A stretch of DNA of 64,000 nt, taken from contig CM055760.1 in assembly GCA_029465975.1 (NCBI GenBank), positions 6,811,610 through 6,875,609 of the forward strand, in the 5' to 3' direction. The first letter of the stretch is position 1. Every line of letters starts with the position of its first letter. This document shows positions 26,612-37,900 of the stretch, piece after piece. The translations under genes were made by a program, and so were the position numbers. The notes under the pieces are model-generated. The model was not told the DNA's origin. It saw only the letters and a list, made by a program, of their open reading frames with translations, and made no database searches. The DNA comes from Dallia pectoralis (lineage: Eukaryota; Chordata; Actinopteri; Esociformes; Umbridae).

Positions 26612-26620
26612 GCATGCGCA
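26612..26620 (-). promoter_or_regulatory. NRF-1-like site upstream of vdac3
   Basis: GCATGCGCA matches the core of the nuclear respiratory factor 1 consensus. It lies about 50-140 bases upstream of the proposed minus-strand first exon of vdac3, a nuclear gene for a mitochondrial protein, which is where NRF-1 sites are often found. Motif match only. Confidence 0.4.
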
Positions 26621-27170
26621 ATTGAAAAGGGCAAGAGCATGAACGGACTGCAGATCAGTCAATTAGCAGATTCACTTCCAAGTATTTTTTTAAACTTTAA
26701 ATGCAGCCGGGTTGGTCCTGGTTCTTTCTTTAATGTATAGCACAATTGTTTTATTGACAAATAATATATATGTAAATGGTGCATGCGTTTTGCAGGACGT
26801 GTTTTTTACCTTGACAAAAACAATCTCAAGCTCTCTTTAAAATCCAATGTGAGGGTGACAGGAGAAATGCAACCAGTATTTATTTTTTGGTGGTTCGGGT
26901 CTAGAATCAAGTTTCAATTAATCACAGTTATTTCATAAGACCTTTTTACAACGAAGTTCTCACAATGTGCTTTTGCAAACACCCAGTCTGAAGTTGATAT
27001 ACAGCGGCTAGGATAGGATGGATCGAATTTAGGAAGAAACTTAGAGAGGAACCAGGCTCTTAGGGGTGGCCAATCCTCTTCTGGCTGTGCTGGTGAACTT
27101 ATAATCATTTAATATTTATTAAATGCAGAGATCTATTTAACTTGGATTATTTTATAAGAAAGGGACCACC
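26621..27170. other. Intergenic DNA upstream of vdac3, no recognised content
   Basis: AT-rich DNA with no coding or structural signal that I could support. A short minus-strand open frame at 26914-27108 has no recognisable composition. Confidence 0.4.
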
Positions 27171-27390
27171 GGGAGGGTTGAGGGTTAGGCAGATTGGAAG
27201 CCGAAACTGTCAGGTAGCATCAGCTCCTTGGCCTGCAACACAACCTTATGGGTCCAGGGGGCCTTAGGAGGGGGTCTGATACATGGCTTTAGTGCCGGTC
27301 GGTTCCATAGTGTGGTCATGCCTGCACTTATTGTAAGTCGCTCTGGATAAGAGCGTCTGCTAAATGCGCAAAATGTAAAATGTCACACCC
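27171..27390 (+). repeat. SINE with L2-type 3' tail (fragment)
   Basis: Ends with TGTAAGTCGCTCTGGATAAG then AGCGTCTGCTAAATG, the very common teleost tail shared by L2-clade LINEs and their SINEs. The upstream 150 bases probably belong to the same element. I could not identify the family head. Confidence 0.65.
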
Positions 27391-27516
27391 TAGTTCCTTT
27401 TTATGTTGTTACGTCTATGCGCTTTTCCACTGCACAGAACCAGCTCGCCTCAGCTTGACTCGACTCTGCTTTTTTGGTTTTCCACTGGGTAAAAGTTCCC
27501 TATCAGGGAACTTCGA

Positions 27517-27666
27517 GCTGCGTGAAAACGCTATGGGAACGCTCTGCGTGAGTGCGTCATGAAGCACATGTGTAATCAGTCCAATGGCGTGACGGAACGT
27601 CACAGACGTGTGACGTCGCGACCAGGAAGTCATAAAAGCACCCCTAATTACCGGCACCTTCAGTTT
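27517..27666 (+). repeat. Left inverted terminal repeat of the DIRS element
   Basis: Pairs with 32507-32656 (coordinates of each pair sum to 60173). Two mismatches noticed over 150 bp. The outermost left bases 27495-27516 differ from the right end, as in other DIRS elements, and are matched instead by the internal complementary region. Confidence 0.9.
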
Positions 27667-27774
27667 TTTGTTGCTTCAGCAAGTGCATGTTGTGACAGTC
27701 CTCGCGGGTTTCTGCTATTACGTTGTTAATTCAGAAATTTTCTTGGCATTTATGTACAAGAGCTCACCGCGATT

Positions 27775-29139
27775 ATGGCAACCGAGCGGCGTTTCAGACA
27801 GTGTGCTTCTCCCTGCAACCGCTTTCTCACGGGCCGGGACACACATGTTCTGTGCGTAGTTTGTTTGGGAGAGGAGCATGCCCAGCTAGCCCTGGAAGAG
27901 GCTAGCTGTAAGCATTGCGACCGTCTCGCCATCCGTACACTTCGCTCTCGCCTGGCGCTTTTTCAGGAAAGCGGCTCGGTTCACGTTCCCCGCGGTTCAG
28001 GTCCCGCCGCTGCCGAGGCACGGCGCCGACTGACGTCGTGGGGTTCGCAAGCGGATCTAGCATGCGGTTCCGAGACGGCTTCTGCAATTTCTCGGTCTTC
28101 GTCTGCTAGAGCCAGTGCCTCAGCTCGGGGTCCGGAAGCACCCGCGCGGGTTTCTTCCGCCCTGGGGGATGCACCTTTTTCTCAGCCGTCCAGTTCTGAG
28201 GAAATGGAGGTTGAAAACCTCGAGGCGGAGGCTGAATTGTTGGTTCAGTCACCCGCGAACGAGGAGCTGCTGGAGGTACTCACCCGAGCTGTGGGGAAGC
28301 TCTACATCGAGTGGCCGGCTGACAGGCAGGAGTCTGCTTCAACCAGTAAGTTGAATGAACGATTCTTGCCCTCCCGTGCTTTACCTCCTCGCCGGTGTTT
28401 GCCTTTCTTCCTGGACCTCCACACTGAGGTGTCGAGGTCCTGGAATAAGCCGGTGTCGTCCCGGGTGTTTAATCCGCGGACTCATATGTACTCTAATGTT
28501 GCCGAGGCTAATGTTCATAGGTACGGACCGATGCCGGTCGCGGAGGAGATACTGGCTAGCCATTTATCTCCCGCGGCATCGTCTCTGAGGACACCGGCAT
28601 TGCCCTCCAAGGCGTTGAAGACTACTTCGGCGCTGGTGGGCAAAGCTTGTTCGGCGGCGGGTCAGGCAGCTTCCTGCCTGCATACTATGTCTATTCTACA
28701 GGCATATCAGGCAGAGCTGCTTAGCGACGGGGCTCAGGGGGAGACGGTAAGTCCTGATGATGTTCGAGAACTTCGTCAGGCGGCGGATTTGTCACTTCGT
28801 GCCACTAAGGAGACGGCCAAATCAGTGGGCCGTGCTATGGCAGCCTTGGTGGCTACGGAGAGGCATCTCTGGCTAAGCCTCTCTGATATGAGAGGTAGGG
28901 AGAAAGCCTTCCTTCTGGACGCGCCTCTTTCCCCCGACGGCCTCTTTGGCCCTGCTATTGGCTCGGTCGTCGAGAGGTTTCAGGAGGAGAGAAGGCAGGC
29001 AGCTGCCTTCCAGAAATTTCTCCCCGTCGTAGCCGCGTCGCGGGGCTGTCGGACGGGGCAGCCCCGCCCGGCGCCGAGCACGGCACACCGGGCGCAGCAG
29101 AGAGTGAGTGTCGCTACTCGGGCGCCCCCCACACGATGA
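27775..29139 (+). CDS. DIRS gag-like protein, intact frame
   Basis: An uninterrupted 454-codon frame starts about 110 bases after the left inverted repeat. Near the N-terminus are paired Cys/His residues (CASPC, VLCVVCLGEEH, CKHC) resembling the zinc-knuckle-like start of fish DIRS ORF1 proteins. A serine/alanine-rich linker and an acidic stretch follow, then a helical C-terminal half. The role is inferred as nucleic-acid-binding structural protein. It is the only one of the element's frames that looks fully intact. Confidence 0.75.
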   Translation: MATERRFRQCASPCNRFLTGRDTHVLCVVCLGEEHAQLALEEASCKHCDRLAIRTLRSRLALFQESGSVHVPRGSGPAAAEARRRLTSWGSQADLACGSETASAISRSSSARASASARGPEAPARVSSALGDAPFSQPSSSEEMEVENLEAEAELLVQSPANEELLEVLTRAVGKLYIEWPADRQESASTSKLNERFLPSRALPPRRCLPFFLDLHTEVSRSWNKPVSSRVFNPRTHMYSNVAEANVHRYGPMPVAEEILASHLSPAASSLRTPALPSKALKTTSALVGKACSAAGQAASCLHTMSILQAYQAELLSDGAQGETVSPDDVRELRQAADLSLRATKETAKSVGRAMAALVATERHLWLSLSDMRGREKAFLLDAPLSPDGLFGPAIGSVVERFQEERRQAAAFQKFLPVVAASRGCRTGQPRPAPSTAHRAQQRVSVATRAPPTR

Positions 29140-29292
29140 GTGGGCCGGGGGCGACGCTCACAGGCAGGGCCTTCGAGGGGTAGGACAGTTCCGAGGCCTG
29201 TCGCTACACCCAAGAAGGCTTTGTCTAAGAGACCCTGACAGGGGGGTCAAACCGCTGGGGGTCCCCACCAGGGGAGTAGTGAGCTTCTCCTG

Positions 29293-30870
29293 GTGCCCTC
29301 AGCGGGGTGGCCTTGGCGAGCGTTTTCCCGAGGGGCGCTCGCCTCCTCCGAGGAGGGGCCCAGAACTGTCGAACCAGTTGTTCCCTGCCAGTGCGCTGTT
29401 ACAGGGCACTGTGTCTGCAGTACCTGTTACTCCAGAGGCCAGCCTCGAGAGGCTGGTACCCCTAGAGATTTTCTGGCAGGGTGGAAGACCCTGCCGAATA
29501 TATCTCAGTGGGTCCTGCGGATAATCGAGAGCGGGTATGCCATCCAATTCAGGACGCATCCGCCTTGTTTCAATGGGATCCTGCCCACAGTGGTGGGCCC
29601 AGAGCAGGCTCTGGTACGGGAGCAGGAGGTACAGACTCTCCTGCTAAAAGGGGCTGTAGAACGAGTTCTTCCTCTCAGCAGGGAGTCGGGCTGGTACAGC
29701 CGGTACTTCGTTGTTCCCAAGCAGGATGGGGGGTGGCGTCCTATTTTTAGACCTACGTCTGTTGAATCAGACGGTCGGGAGACTCAGCTTCAAAATGCTC
29801 ACTCTCAACCAGATCGTATCACAGATCAGGTCCGAGGACTGGTTTGTCACGATAGATCTGAAGGACGCCTATTTCCACATCTCCATCCTTCCACAACACA
29901 GGAAGTTCCTGAGGTTCGCTTTTGGGGGCGAAGCGTACCATTATCGGGTTCTTCCATTTGGCTTAGCACTCTCTCCCCGTACGTTCACGAGATGTATAGA
30001 CGCTGCCCTGGCGCCGTTGGCCTCCAGGGCATACGCATCCTCATTTACATCGACGATTGGTTGATTCTGGCTCCGTCAGGAGCATCTAGCGGTTCGGCAT
30101 CGAGATGTCGTTCTGGCTCACATCTTCAAACTGGGGTTGAGGCTCATTGCCGGGAAGAGTGTGCTGTCGCCGGTACAGGTGACCACTTTCCTGGGCGTAG
30201 TCTGGGATTCGACCACGATGCGGGCACGTTTGTCTCCTGCACGTTTGGCGTCAATCCTTGCAGCCGTCGAGCAGGTGAGGCTAGGCCAGTCACTCACTGT
30301 GAAACAGTTTCAGAGACTGTTGGGTCTGCTGCAGCAGCAGACGTTTTTTGCGGCCTGCTGTTCATGAGACCGTTACAGTGGTGGCTCGGAACCAAGGGGT
30401 TCTCCCCGAGGGGAAACCAGTGCCGCATGATCACTGTTACGCGGCGTTGTCTCCGCACACTGGTCATGTGGAGGAAGCCTTGGTTCCTAACCCAGGGCCC
30501 GTGTTGGGAGCTCCGTGTCGTCGTGTTACACTAACGACGGATGCCTCCCTCACCGGCTGGGGGGGCGATCATGAGTGGTCGCCCAGCTCAAGGGCTCTGG
30601 CGGGGCCATCAGCTATCATGGCACATGAATTGGCTAGAGATGCTGGCAGTTTACCAGGCTCTGAAGCACTTCCTCCCAGACCTAAGGGGTCATCATGTCC
30701 TTGTCCGGCGGACAACACATCGGTGGTTTTTCTACATCAACCACCAGGGGGGTCTGCGCTCACGCCCACTTTACAATCTGGCCCGCCAGGTCCTTCTGTG
30801 GTCCCACGGGAAGCTCCTTTCTTTAAGGGCCATTTTTATCCCGGGGTACCTAAGTTAGGGGGCAGACACC
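29293..30870 (+). pseudogene. DIRS reverse transcriptase / RNase H, frameshifted
   Basis: Reverse transcriptase motifs are spread over different frames. The N-terminal part, with VPKQDGGWRP, is in the frame of 29293. The block with FLDLRLLNQ, TIDLKDAYFHI and LPFGLALSPRTF is in the frame of 29711-30064. The catalytic LIYIDDWLIL returns to the first frame near 30042-30071. The thumb-like block (GKSVLSPVQVTTFLGVVWDS) is in the frame of 30137-30367. The RNase H start (TTDASLTGWGG) is near 30530, and a later RNase H block (WLEMLAVYQALKHFLPDL) is in the frame of 30541-30858. At least four frame changes mean that no full enzyme can be made. Catalytic residues themselves remain readable. Confidence 0.85.
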
Positions 30871-31226
30871 CTGTCGAGGCTGGGGCTTAGGCCCGGGGGG
30901 TGGAGCTCCTTTGGTCGCACTTCATCGGGGCCGAAGTGGACCTGTTTGGTCCAGGGGGTCACGCTGTCCTCTGTGGTTTTCGCTGGCTCGTCCAGCCCCA
31001 CTGGGGCTGGATGCCATGGTGCAGGCATGGCTGAGGTCACGCCTGTACACTTTCCCCCCGGTTGCTCTGCTCCCAGGAGTTCTGGAGAGGATCCGTCAGG
31101 AGCAGGTCAGTCTACTGCTCGTAGCACCGTACTGGCCGGCCCGAGTATGGTTTGCGGACCTAATATCTCTCCTCGTCGGCTCTCCCCTGGAGATGCCGAT
31201 CAGGAGGGACCTGCTTTCCCAGGCGC

Positions 31227-32312
31227 ATGGGGTCATCCAGTTCACCCCCGCCCGGAGCTGTGGAAACTATGGGCCTGGCCTCTGAGGGGGCCCGCCTTTT
31301 AGTTCCAGGTCTCTCGACTGAGGTCGCTGAGACCATCCTTCACTCCAGAGCTCCAGCCACAAGGAAGGCGTATGCCGCCAGGTGGAAACTGTTCACCTCG
31401 TGGTGTAGAGAGCGGCAGGCAGACCCAGTTAACTGCCCAGTGTTTGCAGTACTGGAGTTCCTGCAGCAGCGCTTCTCTACAGGTCTACCCCCATCCACAC
31501 TGAAGGTGTATGTGACGGCTTTGTCCGCATGCCATGTCCCCCTAAATGGGGTTTCTCTGGGGAGACACCCACTGGTATCACGCTTCCTTCGTGGCGCCCG
31601 GAGGCTGAGGCCAGCAGCCGGCATGAGGGTGCCATCCTGGGACCTGGCCATTGTACTAGAAGGCCTCTCCCGTGCTCCGTTTGAGCCCATTGAGGGGGTC
31701 CCTGACAAGTTCGTGACCCTCAAGGCGGTCTTCTTACTTGCCATCTCTTCTCTGAAGAGCTTTGGTGATATGCAAGCGCTGTCGGTGGCGCCCTCTTGCT
31801 TGGACTTCTCACCCGGGATGGTCAAGGCGTTTCTACTACCTTCACCCGGGTATGTCCCCAAGGTCCCAACTAACATCGTTGGGCCTATTGTGCTGCAAGC
31901 CTTCTGCCCTCCCCCTTTTTTTGTCGGACCAGAAGAAGCATAACCTCCTCTGCCCGTTTAGGGCCTTAGACGTCCACAGAACTGCCCTGTGAGGCTGCCC
32001 GAACACTTGTTCGTGTGCTTTGGACCACCCAAGAGAGGGGGTCCTGTGTCTAAGCAGAGGATGAGCAAGTGGGTGGTTGATGCCATCTCACTTGCTTACG
32101 AGCCGGCTAGTCAGCCTTCACCCTTGGCTGTTCGAGCCCACTCGACCAGGAGTATGGCGGCTTTAAAAGCCCTTTTGTCAGGTAAAGTGTCTCTACATGA
32201 CGTCTGTGTTGCGGCAGGCTGGTCCTCACCGCACACGTTCGTGAGATTGTACCAGCTTGACTTTAGCTCCACGCCAGGGGCGCAGGTGCTTTCGTCCGAA
32301 TGTGCGCTCTGA
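31227..32312 (+). pseudogene. DIRS tyrosine recombinase, broken
   Basis: The N-terminal SAM-like part (ATRKAYAARWKLFTSWCRER, LEFLQQRF, STLKVYVTALSA) and the central block are in the frame of 31227-31943. The C-terminal catalytic block (RAHSTRSMAALKAL, AAGWSSPHTFVRLYQLD) is in a second frame, 31989-32312, giving HxxR, W and Tyr. The first catalytic Arg, expected in a KRVGE/KRVGD-like motif, is replaced: the sequence reads SLKSFGDMQALSV. The frame break and this substitution both argue for an inactive recombinase. Confidence 0.8.
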
Positions 32313-32355
32313 CTTCACATGGCGGACACTTGCTCGTATGGCGAAGTGGGTAGTG

Positions 32356-32457
32356 GCGTTCCCATAGCGTTTTCACGCAGCTCGAAGTTCCCTGATAGGG
32401 AACGTCTCTGGTTACGTATGTAACCTTAGTTCCCTGAGGGGAACGAGACGCTGCGTG
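32356..32457 (+). repeat. DIRS internal complementary region
   Basis: The first half, 32356-32402, is the reverse complement of the left terminus (27495-27542). The second half, 32401-32457, is the reverse complement of the right terminus (about 32649-32705). The halves meet over an AAC shared by both termini, complementary to the GTT at the element's ends. This is the diagnostic feature of DIRS elements, which use it to rebuild both ends through a circular intermediate. Confidence 0.92.
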
Positions 32458-32506
32458 TCTGTGCCATACTCCCAGCATGCCCTTGGCACTTGCTTCAGCC
32501 CATCAG

Positions 32507-32656
32507 AAACTGAAGGTGCCGGTAATTAGGGGTGCTTTTATGACTTCCTGGTCGCGACGTCACCCGTCTGTGACGTTCCGTCACGCCATTGGACTGATTA
32601 CACATGTGCTTCATGACGCACTCACGCTGAGCGTTCCCATAGCGTTTTCACGCAGC
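32507..32656 (-). repeat. Right inverted terminal repeat of the DIRS element
   Basis: Reverse complement of 27517-27666, with two mismatches noticed. The remaining right terminus 32657-32705 is matched by the internal complementary region. Confidence 0.9.
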
Positions 32657-33464
32657 GTCTCGTTCCCCTCAGGGAACTAAGGTTACATACGTAACCAGAG
32701 ACGTTGTACCTGTACCTGCTTCCAGGTACTTTTTTCGTACCACCTCGGGCGAGGTTCTGAGCGAGCTGAGGCGATACTAAAATGTGACGTGAAAACAAGG
32801 CAGACTGCTGATTGGTCAGAGAATCGTCACTATTCACTGCATCTTCATAGCACGCGCCAGATGTAGTATCCTGAGTAATCCCACCATATATATACACCAT
32901 ATATATAAATAGTTTGGCCAGAGATTGCGTGAGAGCTGTACATATTATCAGTTACGAATACTATGGCAAACCGAAAGAATGCGCCGTGAGAAACAGCCAC
33001 ATCTCGTGGATCAAACACAGCATACACTCGATTTCCTCCATTGTCTTTTTTTTTTTTTTTTTAGTCCTCCATTGTCTTATGTGTGTGTGGGTAGCGAGTG
33101 TTGGTAGGAGGACGCGGACCTGAATGAAACACGCTTCTCTTGCCCGGTATATTATACAAGTAGAGCATTCTAACACGGCGCATGTAGTACGTCCGGACTC
33201 CATTCATACTACCCGGATTCATACTATATAGAACGTACTTTTTTAACGGTCGCAAAGTACGTTTTTATTTATAGTACGAGATTTCGGACGCAGACTGTCG
33301 CCGCGTCGCGTAGAAGATTACGTCACAGCATTTTCCTGCCGCGTCGCTATGACGACCGGGTACTATTGCGCAGGTACTATCTGCATTGGAAAACGGAGCG
33401 AAAGCGAGCGGAGCCGAGTCCGGCCAAGTCGAGTCGAGCTGGTTCTTTGTAGTGGAACAGCGCC

Positions 33465-34924
33465 ATAAGTGAGTGGAGTCATGTTTGCTTCTGGATGTGT
33501 TTGTGGATTTTGTATCCGCTATTTAGCGCACTTTATTTTCCATTTTACAAGTACATGTTTGCCATTCTGTGTTTATCCTGTTTGTTTGAATAAACCTCAA
33601 GAATGTGATTCAAACTTTGCAATTGGCACAGTTTGCACTCCACATCCTTGTTACGTGACATTGATAGGCCTATGTGTAAATGTATACATTTATTTATGTA
33701 TTTTATTTAGTTTCATATGCTGTGTATCAGCACTGGTGCACTTTAGCCGTTTCAAATACCCATTTTATGTGTAGCTATAAGGTTAATAAACATGAATTTG
33801 ATTTAAAAAAATTGTGAAATTGTTGTCAAATCCAAATTAATTATTTTGGGAGAAATTACCTGATTTGCATTTACTGTAAGAACCCTAATAATAGGACTGC
33901 ACGAAAAGCTATCAAAGTATATATAGTAATAAAATGTATAGTCATTAAGGTTCGAAATAATAATTTATAATAATAATAATCGTGTCTTTCAAACTTTGCT
34001 TTCATCAGTTAGACTGCATGCGCTTTATACAGCCGTTTAACAGCTGTGTACAGTACAGCACTAATACCCCACTCTTATCCAGGAACTATTGTATGTGATT
34101 AAAAAAACACTTTCTGGAAAGATCTCTCTCGATATGTTACTGATAAACTTGTCTCTGATTTTTGTGATGTACTGTACAGATGTACTGTTTCCATGAAAAC
34201 AAAAGTAAAAAAAAACCAGAAAGAAATATACCTAATTCATTTATTGATCATTTTAGGGGAATATCATATTCACAAAGCCAAATTTGGTAACTCTCAACCT
34301 TCTTTTATCGCTTTTGGTAGGGAGACGGAACAGTAGGCCTACCATCTATAATTCAAAAAATTAGAAAGCTGCTAAAACCATATGCTCTATTTAATGTAGC
34401 CTATATTTGAAACTCCCCCTGGCTCTGCTCTTGACTTATGTTTTTTTCTGTATTAATGACTCTCTCTGCTTTTTGTACTGTTTGTATCGTAAAGATTTAA
34501 TAAAGATTTATAAAAAATAAAAAGTATGTGATGTTTTTTGCGACACTACAGTTATTTCCAAGGCTGGCTGATTGGCTGCTTTGAACTAGGCATTGACGTT
34601 CATGCGACTTCCCGTTCCACCTTAAACGGACTTTGTTTGTGAAAAATATGGCGCGTTTACGTGGAAGGATGAAAACCCTGCGCCCCGCCCGGAAAACACG
34701 GCCCACTATGGCCAGATGAGTTAGGAAACTTCGCCTGTCAAAAGTGCTGATGCAACTTTATCTGTACGGAGTCCAATGATCAACACCGCCTTTGTACGGG
34801 ATCACACATCCAGTTGTGTGCACAAGGCGGTTGAGGCGTGAGGAGGTTGACGATCCGACCAGAGGGAGTACGCGTGTTCCGCAGAACTTTTACATTGTTT
34901 TGTTGCGTGAGTGTTGTTGCCAAT
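33465..34924. other. Upstream region and probable promoter of slc25a1
   Basis: No coding exon recognised. 33465-34600 is AT-rich. The last 300 bases before the slc25a1 start are GC-richer and should hold its promoter and 5' untranslated region. I found no distinctive site. A 101-codon open frame at 33469-33774 has no recognisable homology. Confidence 0.45.
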
Positions 34925-37900
34925 ATGTCCGGGAGACCCACATTTGTGAGTCCATTCCACAGACCCCACTGTCTGGCTGCCGCAGCACCAGCGGGGAAAG
35001 CAAAACTCACCCACCCTGGCAAGGCAATTCTGGCAGGTAAGGACACATTGACACAAGTCATCTTTCCTTGAGGGAGGTGCTTATATAGTGCGCTGTATTA
35101 CAATGTTCATTCATGTGCTATACTGTAAAACGTTATATTATTGTTACTGATTACTTCAGATTTCCGATGTAGTGAGTTATATGATAGTCTGAGACTGAAG
35201 TTGTATTCGGATTGAGACCGAATGTTTGCCTATTCATAAACTATGTCATTCAGATATGTGTGACTATAAAGACAGGCAATATCCTAAGTATCAACATTTT
35301 AAATATGTTTTTACTTTACAAAGTATGTTAGAATGTAGCATCAAGAAGTTCTTAGAAACAACCGTTCAAAAGTTCAGCTCATGAAATGTCCTTGTTTTCC
35401 ATTAAATCATTTTTAATAGTCTGATTGACGTGGTTAGAAATGCAGATTTTTTTATTTAAATAAGAATTGTGTCCTCAAACTTTGCTTTCATCAAAGAATC
35501 CTCTTTTTGCAGCAATTACAGCCTTTCAGACCATTGGCGTTTAATGTCAATTTGTTGAGGTAATGTTAAGAGAGTTCACCACATGTTTCCTGAAGCACCT
35601 CTGACAAGTTGGATCAGCTTGATTGGCACTTCTTACACAGTCAAGCTGCTCTGTATGTCAAACTAAGCCTTTTGGCTTTTCCTATGCTTGTTCAAACAGG
35701 AATCTTTCACCAGTACATATTACGCGTGGAGGAGAGCACATTTTTTGTTAATGGAGCTCGCAGGGATCTCGCATACCACAATGAGCTGCCCACTGTCCTC
35801 GAAAATATTGCTCTTAATCTCTGTTTTAGATGAAGTGTTCTGTCGCCCTCTAAAACGGCACCAGAGGCAAGTATGTGATGTGCATTGAGATAAGATATAT
35901 TTTTTTTTATCATCCCGACCACTTTGTTTTTGTGACTGACGTGGGAGGGAGGATGGGGAAACAGGGGTGGCACGAGTTCACATGAGTAACTGGTCAGTCG
36001 GAGCTCAAGGGCAATGTCCTGTGTTTATGCACTGCGAAATCTGTTGTTTGGGTTTACTTCCCTTCTTGCCTGGTGTGTGAGCAACAACATTTTAGTTATT
36101 AATTTACTTTTAGAATACAAGGCCATATCGACATAGTTGGGGAAATTGGCATTACCCAAGTTTGTACTGTATTCATATACCTAACATACATTCAAAGTGC
36201 ACTTCATTCACCTAATTCATTTTTACTATTGTTTATTATAGAGGACGGGCTGCATTTATTGCACTACTGTCAATGTGTTTTTCAAGCCCTTACTATAAAG
36301 ATGTCTGTGTGTGTGTGCACACACTCATGCCTTTCTGTGTGTGTGTGTGTGTTTGTGTGTGTGAGTGAGTAAGCAATGGTCTTTTAATAAAGGACTGGTC
36401 ATCGGTTCCAGAGTTTTTGGAGTTAATGCAATATGTGTTAAAGCCCTTTATAGCTATAACTGCTGACCCCATGGTCCTGCTAAAGCCCCTCCCTCAGGCC
36501 AGCAGAGCGTGGGCAGAGCGTGGTTAACACGGCTAATGAATAGGAGTTGGTCAGACTCTCTCCTCAGAGGACAGAGGCTAAATGGGTTAGAGTGTACGTT
36601 TGTTTAGAGTTACAGAACCGAGCTCCAATCTGGAAAGGATTTGATATGCTGTGTTGATATGATGTTCTGGAACATTGTGTAAAAGCATGTCCATGAATTG
36701 CACTTTTGTGTATCAATTCGTAGTCACAGTAAGGCCAGCCGAGGTCCGTGTGTCGCCTGTTAAGGAAGGTCATTGGATTGAAACGCTACTGTAATTTTAA
36801 TAAAGGAACCTTTGAATGTGGTTGGACTAGTTCGGCTGTTTAGGACAATATGCTGCTGCTTCATAAATTAGGGTATTTGTGTGCGTGTGCCTGAAAAGTG
36901 TTTCTTTATATTGTTTATTTCCAGATTACCTAGTACTGATCCATTACAATGTGTTGACAGACTTGAAATGTATACTATCTGATATCTCCAGCACTCTACT
37001 GCATTTTTGGGCCTGTTTTTCAGGTTCATAATTTTAGGTCAACAACAGTAAACTGTGAACCGTTGGAGCCCATTCATTTTTGGTTACACCATAGACGACA
37101 GCATTTTGATGACTCCCAGAAAGTGCTTTCACAATCAAACCAGCCGAAGGAAAGGAGATGAGAGATTACTTTACGCTTACCCACAAGATTCTCCTAACAG
37201 TGCGAAGCCTTGACACGGGGCTGGATTCTGGAGTGAATGCCGTGAAGCGCTCTGCCATGTGGGTGAAGCACTGTGAATGTGGCTGAAGCACTGTGAATGT
37301 ACCTGAAGCACTGTGAATGTGCCTGAAGCACTGTGAATATGGATGAAGCACTGTGAATGTGGCTGAAGCACTGCGAATGTGGCTGAAGCACTGCGAATGT
37401 GCCTGAAGCACTGTGAATGTGCCTGAAGCACTGTGAATGTGCCTGAAGCACTGTGAATGTGCCTGAAGCACTGTGAATGTGCCTGAAGCACTGTGAATGT
37501 GCCTGAAGCACTGTGAATGTGCCTGAAGCACTGTGAATGTGGCTGAAGCACTGTGAATGTGGCTGAAGCACTGTGAATGTGGCTGAATCCATTAGCCACG
37601 ATGACATGGCATAAACTCCACACACTTCTCTCTGCTCAAACACTGTGCACAAGCTGTACACTTTCACCCCGGCACAAACACACAGTTTCACACACAGCAC
37701 ACACGTGCAGCAGGATTACAACGCTGTGTCGCCAGACCAGTTTAGACCAGATCAGACCAGGGGCGTCGTTCTTCAATTTTCGGTTTTCGTTGCACTTTTT
37801 TCCATGATTGCTCTACAAAACACCAAACACTCTGAGAACCAGTGAACCCACCAATATTTCGTTGAGAATTACAGTGACACGCCCTAATTTACCCTGATCA

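Larger units (their letters stand above)
27495..32705 (+). mobile_element. DIRS-type tyrosine-recombinase retrotransposon, structurally complete, frames broken
   Basis: Termini, an internal complementary region and all three expected coding regions are present: gag-like, RT-RNase H, tyrosine recombinase. Both ends are bounded by GTT (27495-27497 and 32703-32705), as expected for recombinase-mediated insertion of a circle without target duplication. The inverted terminal repeats are 27517-27666 and 32507-32656, 150 bp each, with two differences that I could find. Similar arms suggest a fairly recent insertion, yet the RT frame is broken several times. It lies inside a DNA transposon between vdac3 and slc25a1. 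Confidence 0.9.
27418..33464. mobile_element. Short non-autonomous DNA transposon interrupted by a DIRS element
   Basis: The left end reads GCGCTTTTCCACTGCACAGA then ACCAGCTCG (from 27419). The right end, read in reverse complement from 33464, is GGCGCTGTTCCACTACAAAG then AACCAGCTCG. These are matching terminal inverted repeats. Without the 5.2-kb DIRS insertion the element is about 0.84 kb and has no coding capacity. The class is uncertain (Harbinger- or hAT-like); I could not settle a target-site duplication. Part of the right half (about 33130-33300) may be a further nested repeat. Confidence 0.7.

Noticed and set aside
28115..29560. Several extra open frames on both strands across the DIRS element
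   Set aside because: Shadows of the GC-rich gag-like frame and of the frameshifted RT region.
33030..33065. Poly(T) run suggesting a retroposed copy
   Set aside because: No adjacent gene-derived or SINE sequence that I can recognise; treated as a simple repeat in the DNA transposon.
33469..33774. 101-codon plus-strand frame upstream of slc25a1
   Set aside because: No recognisable domain, AT-rich composition and no splice or promoter context; likely chance.
37166..37700. CRISPR-like regular repeats near 37.3 kb
   Set aside because: Units of 20 bp are contiguous with no unique spacers; this is a minisatellite in a vertebrate intron.
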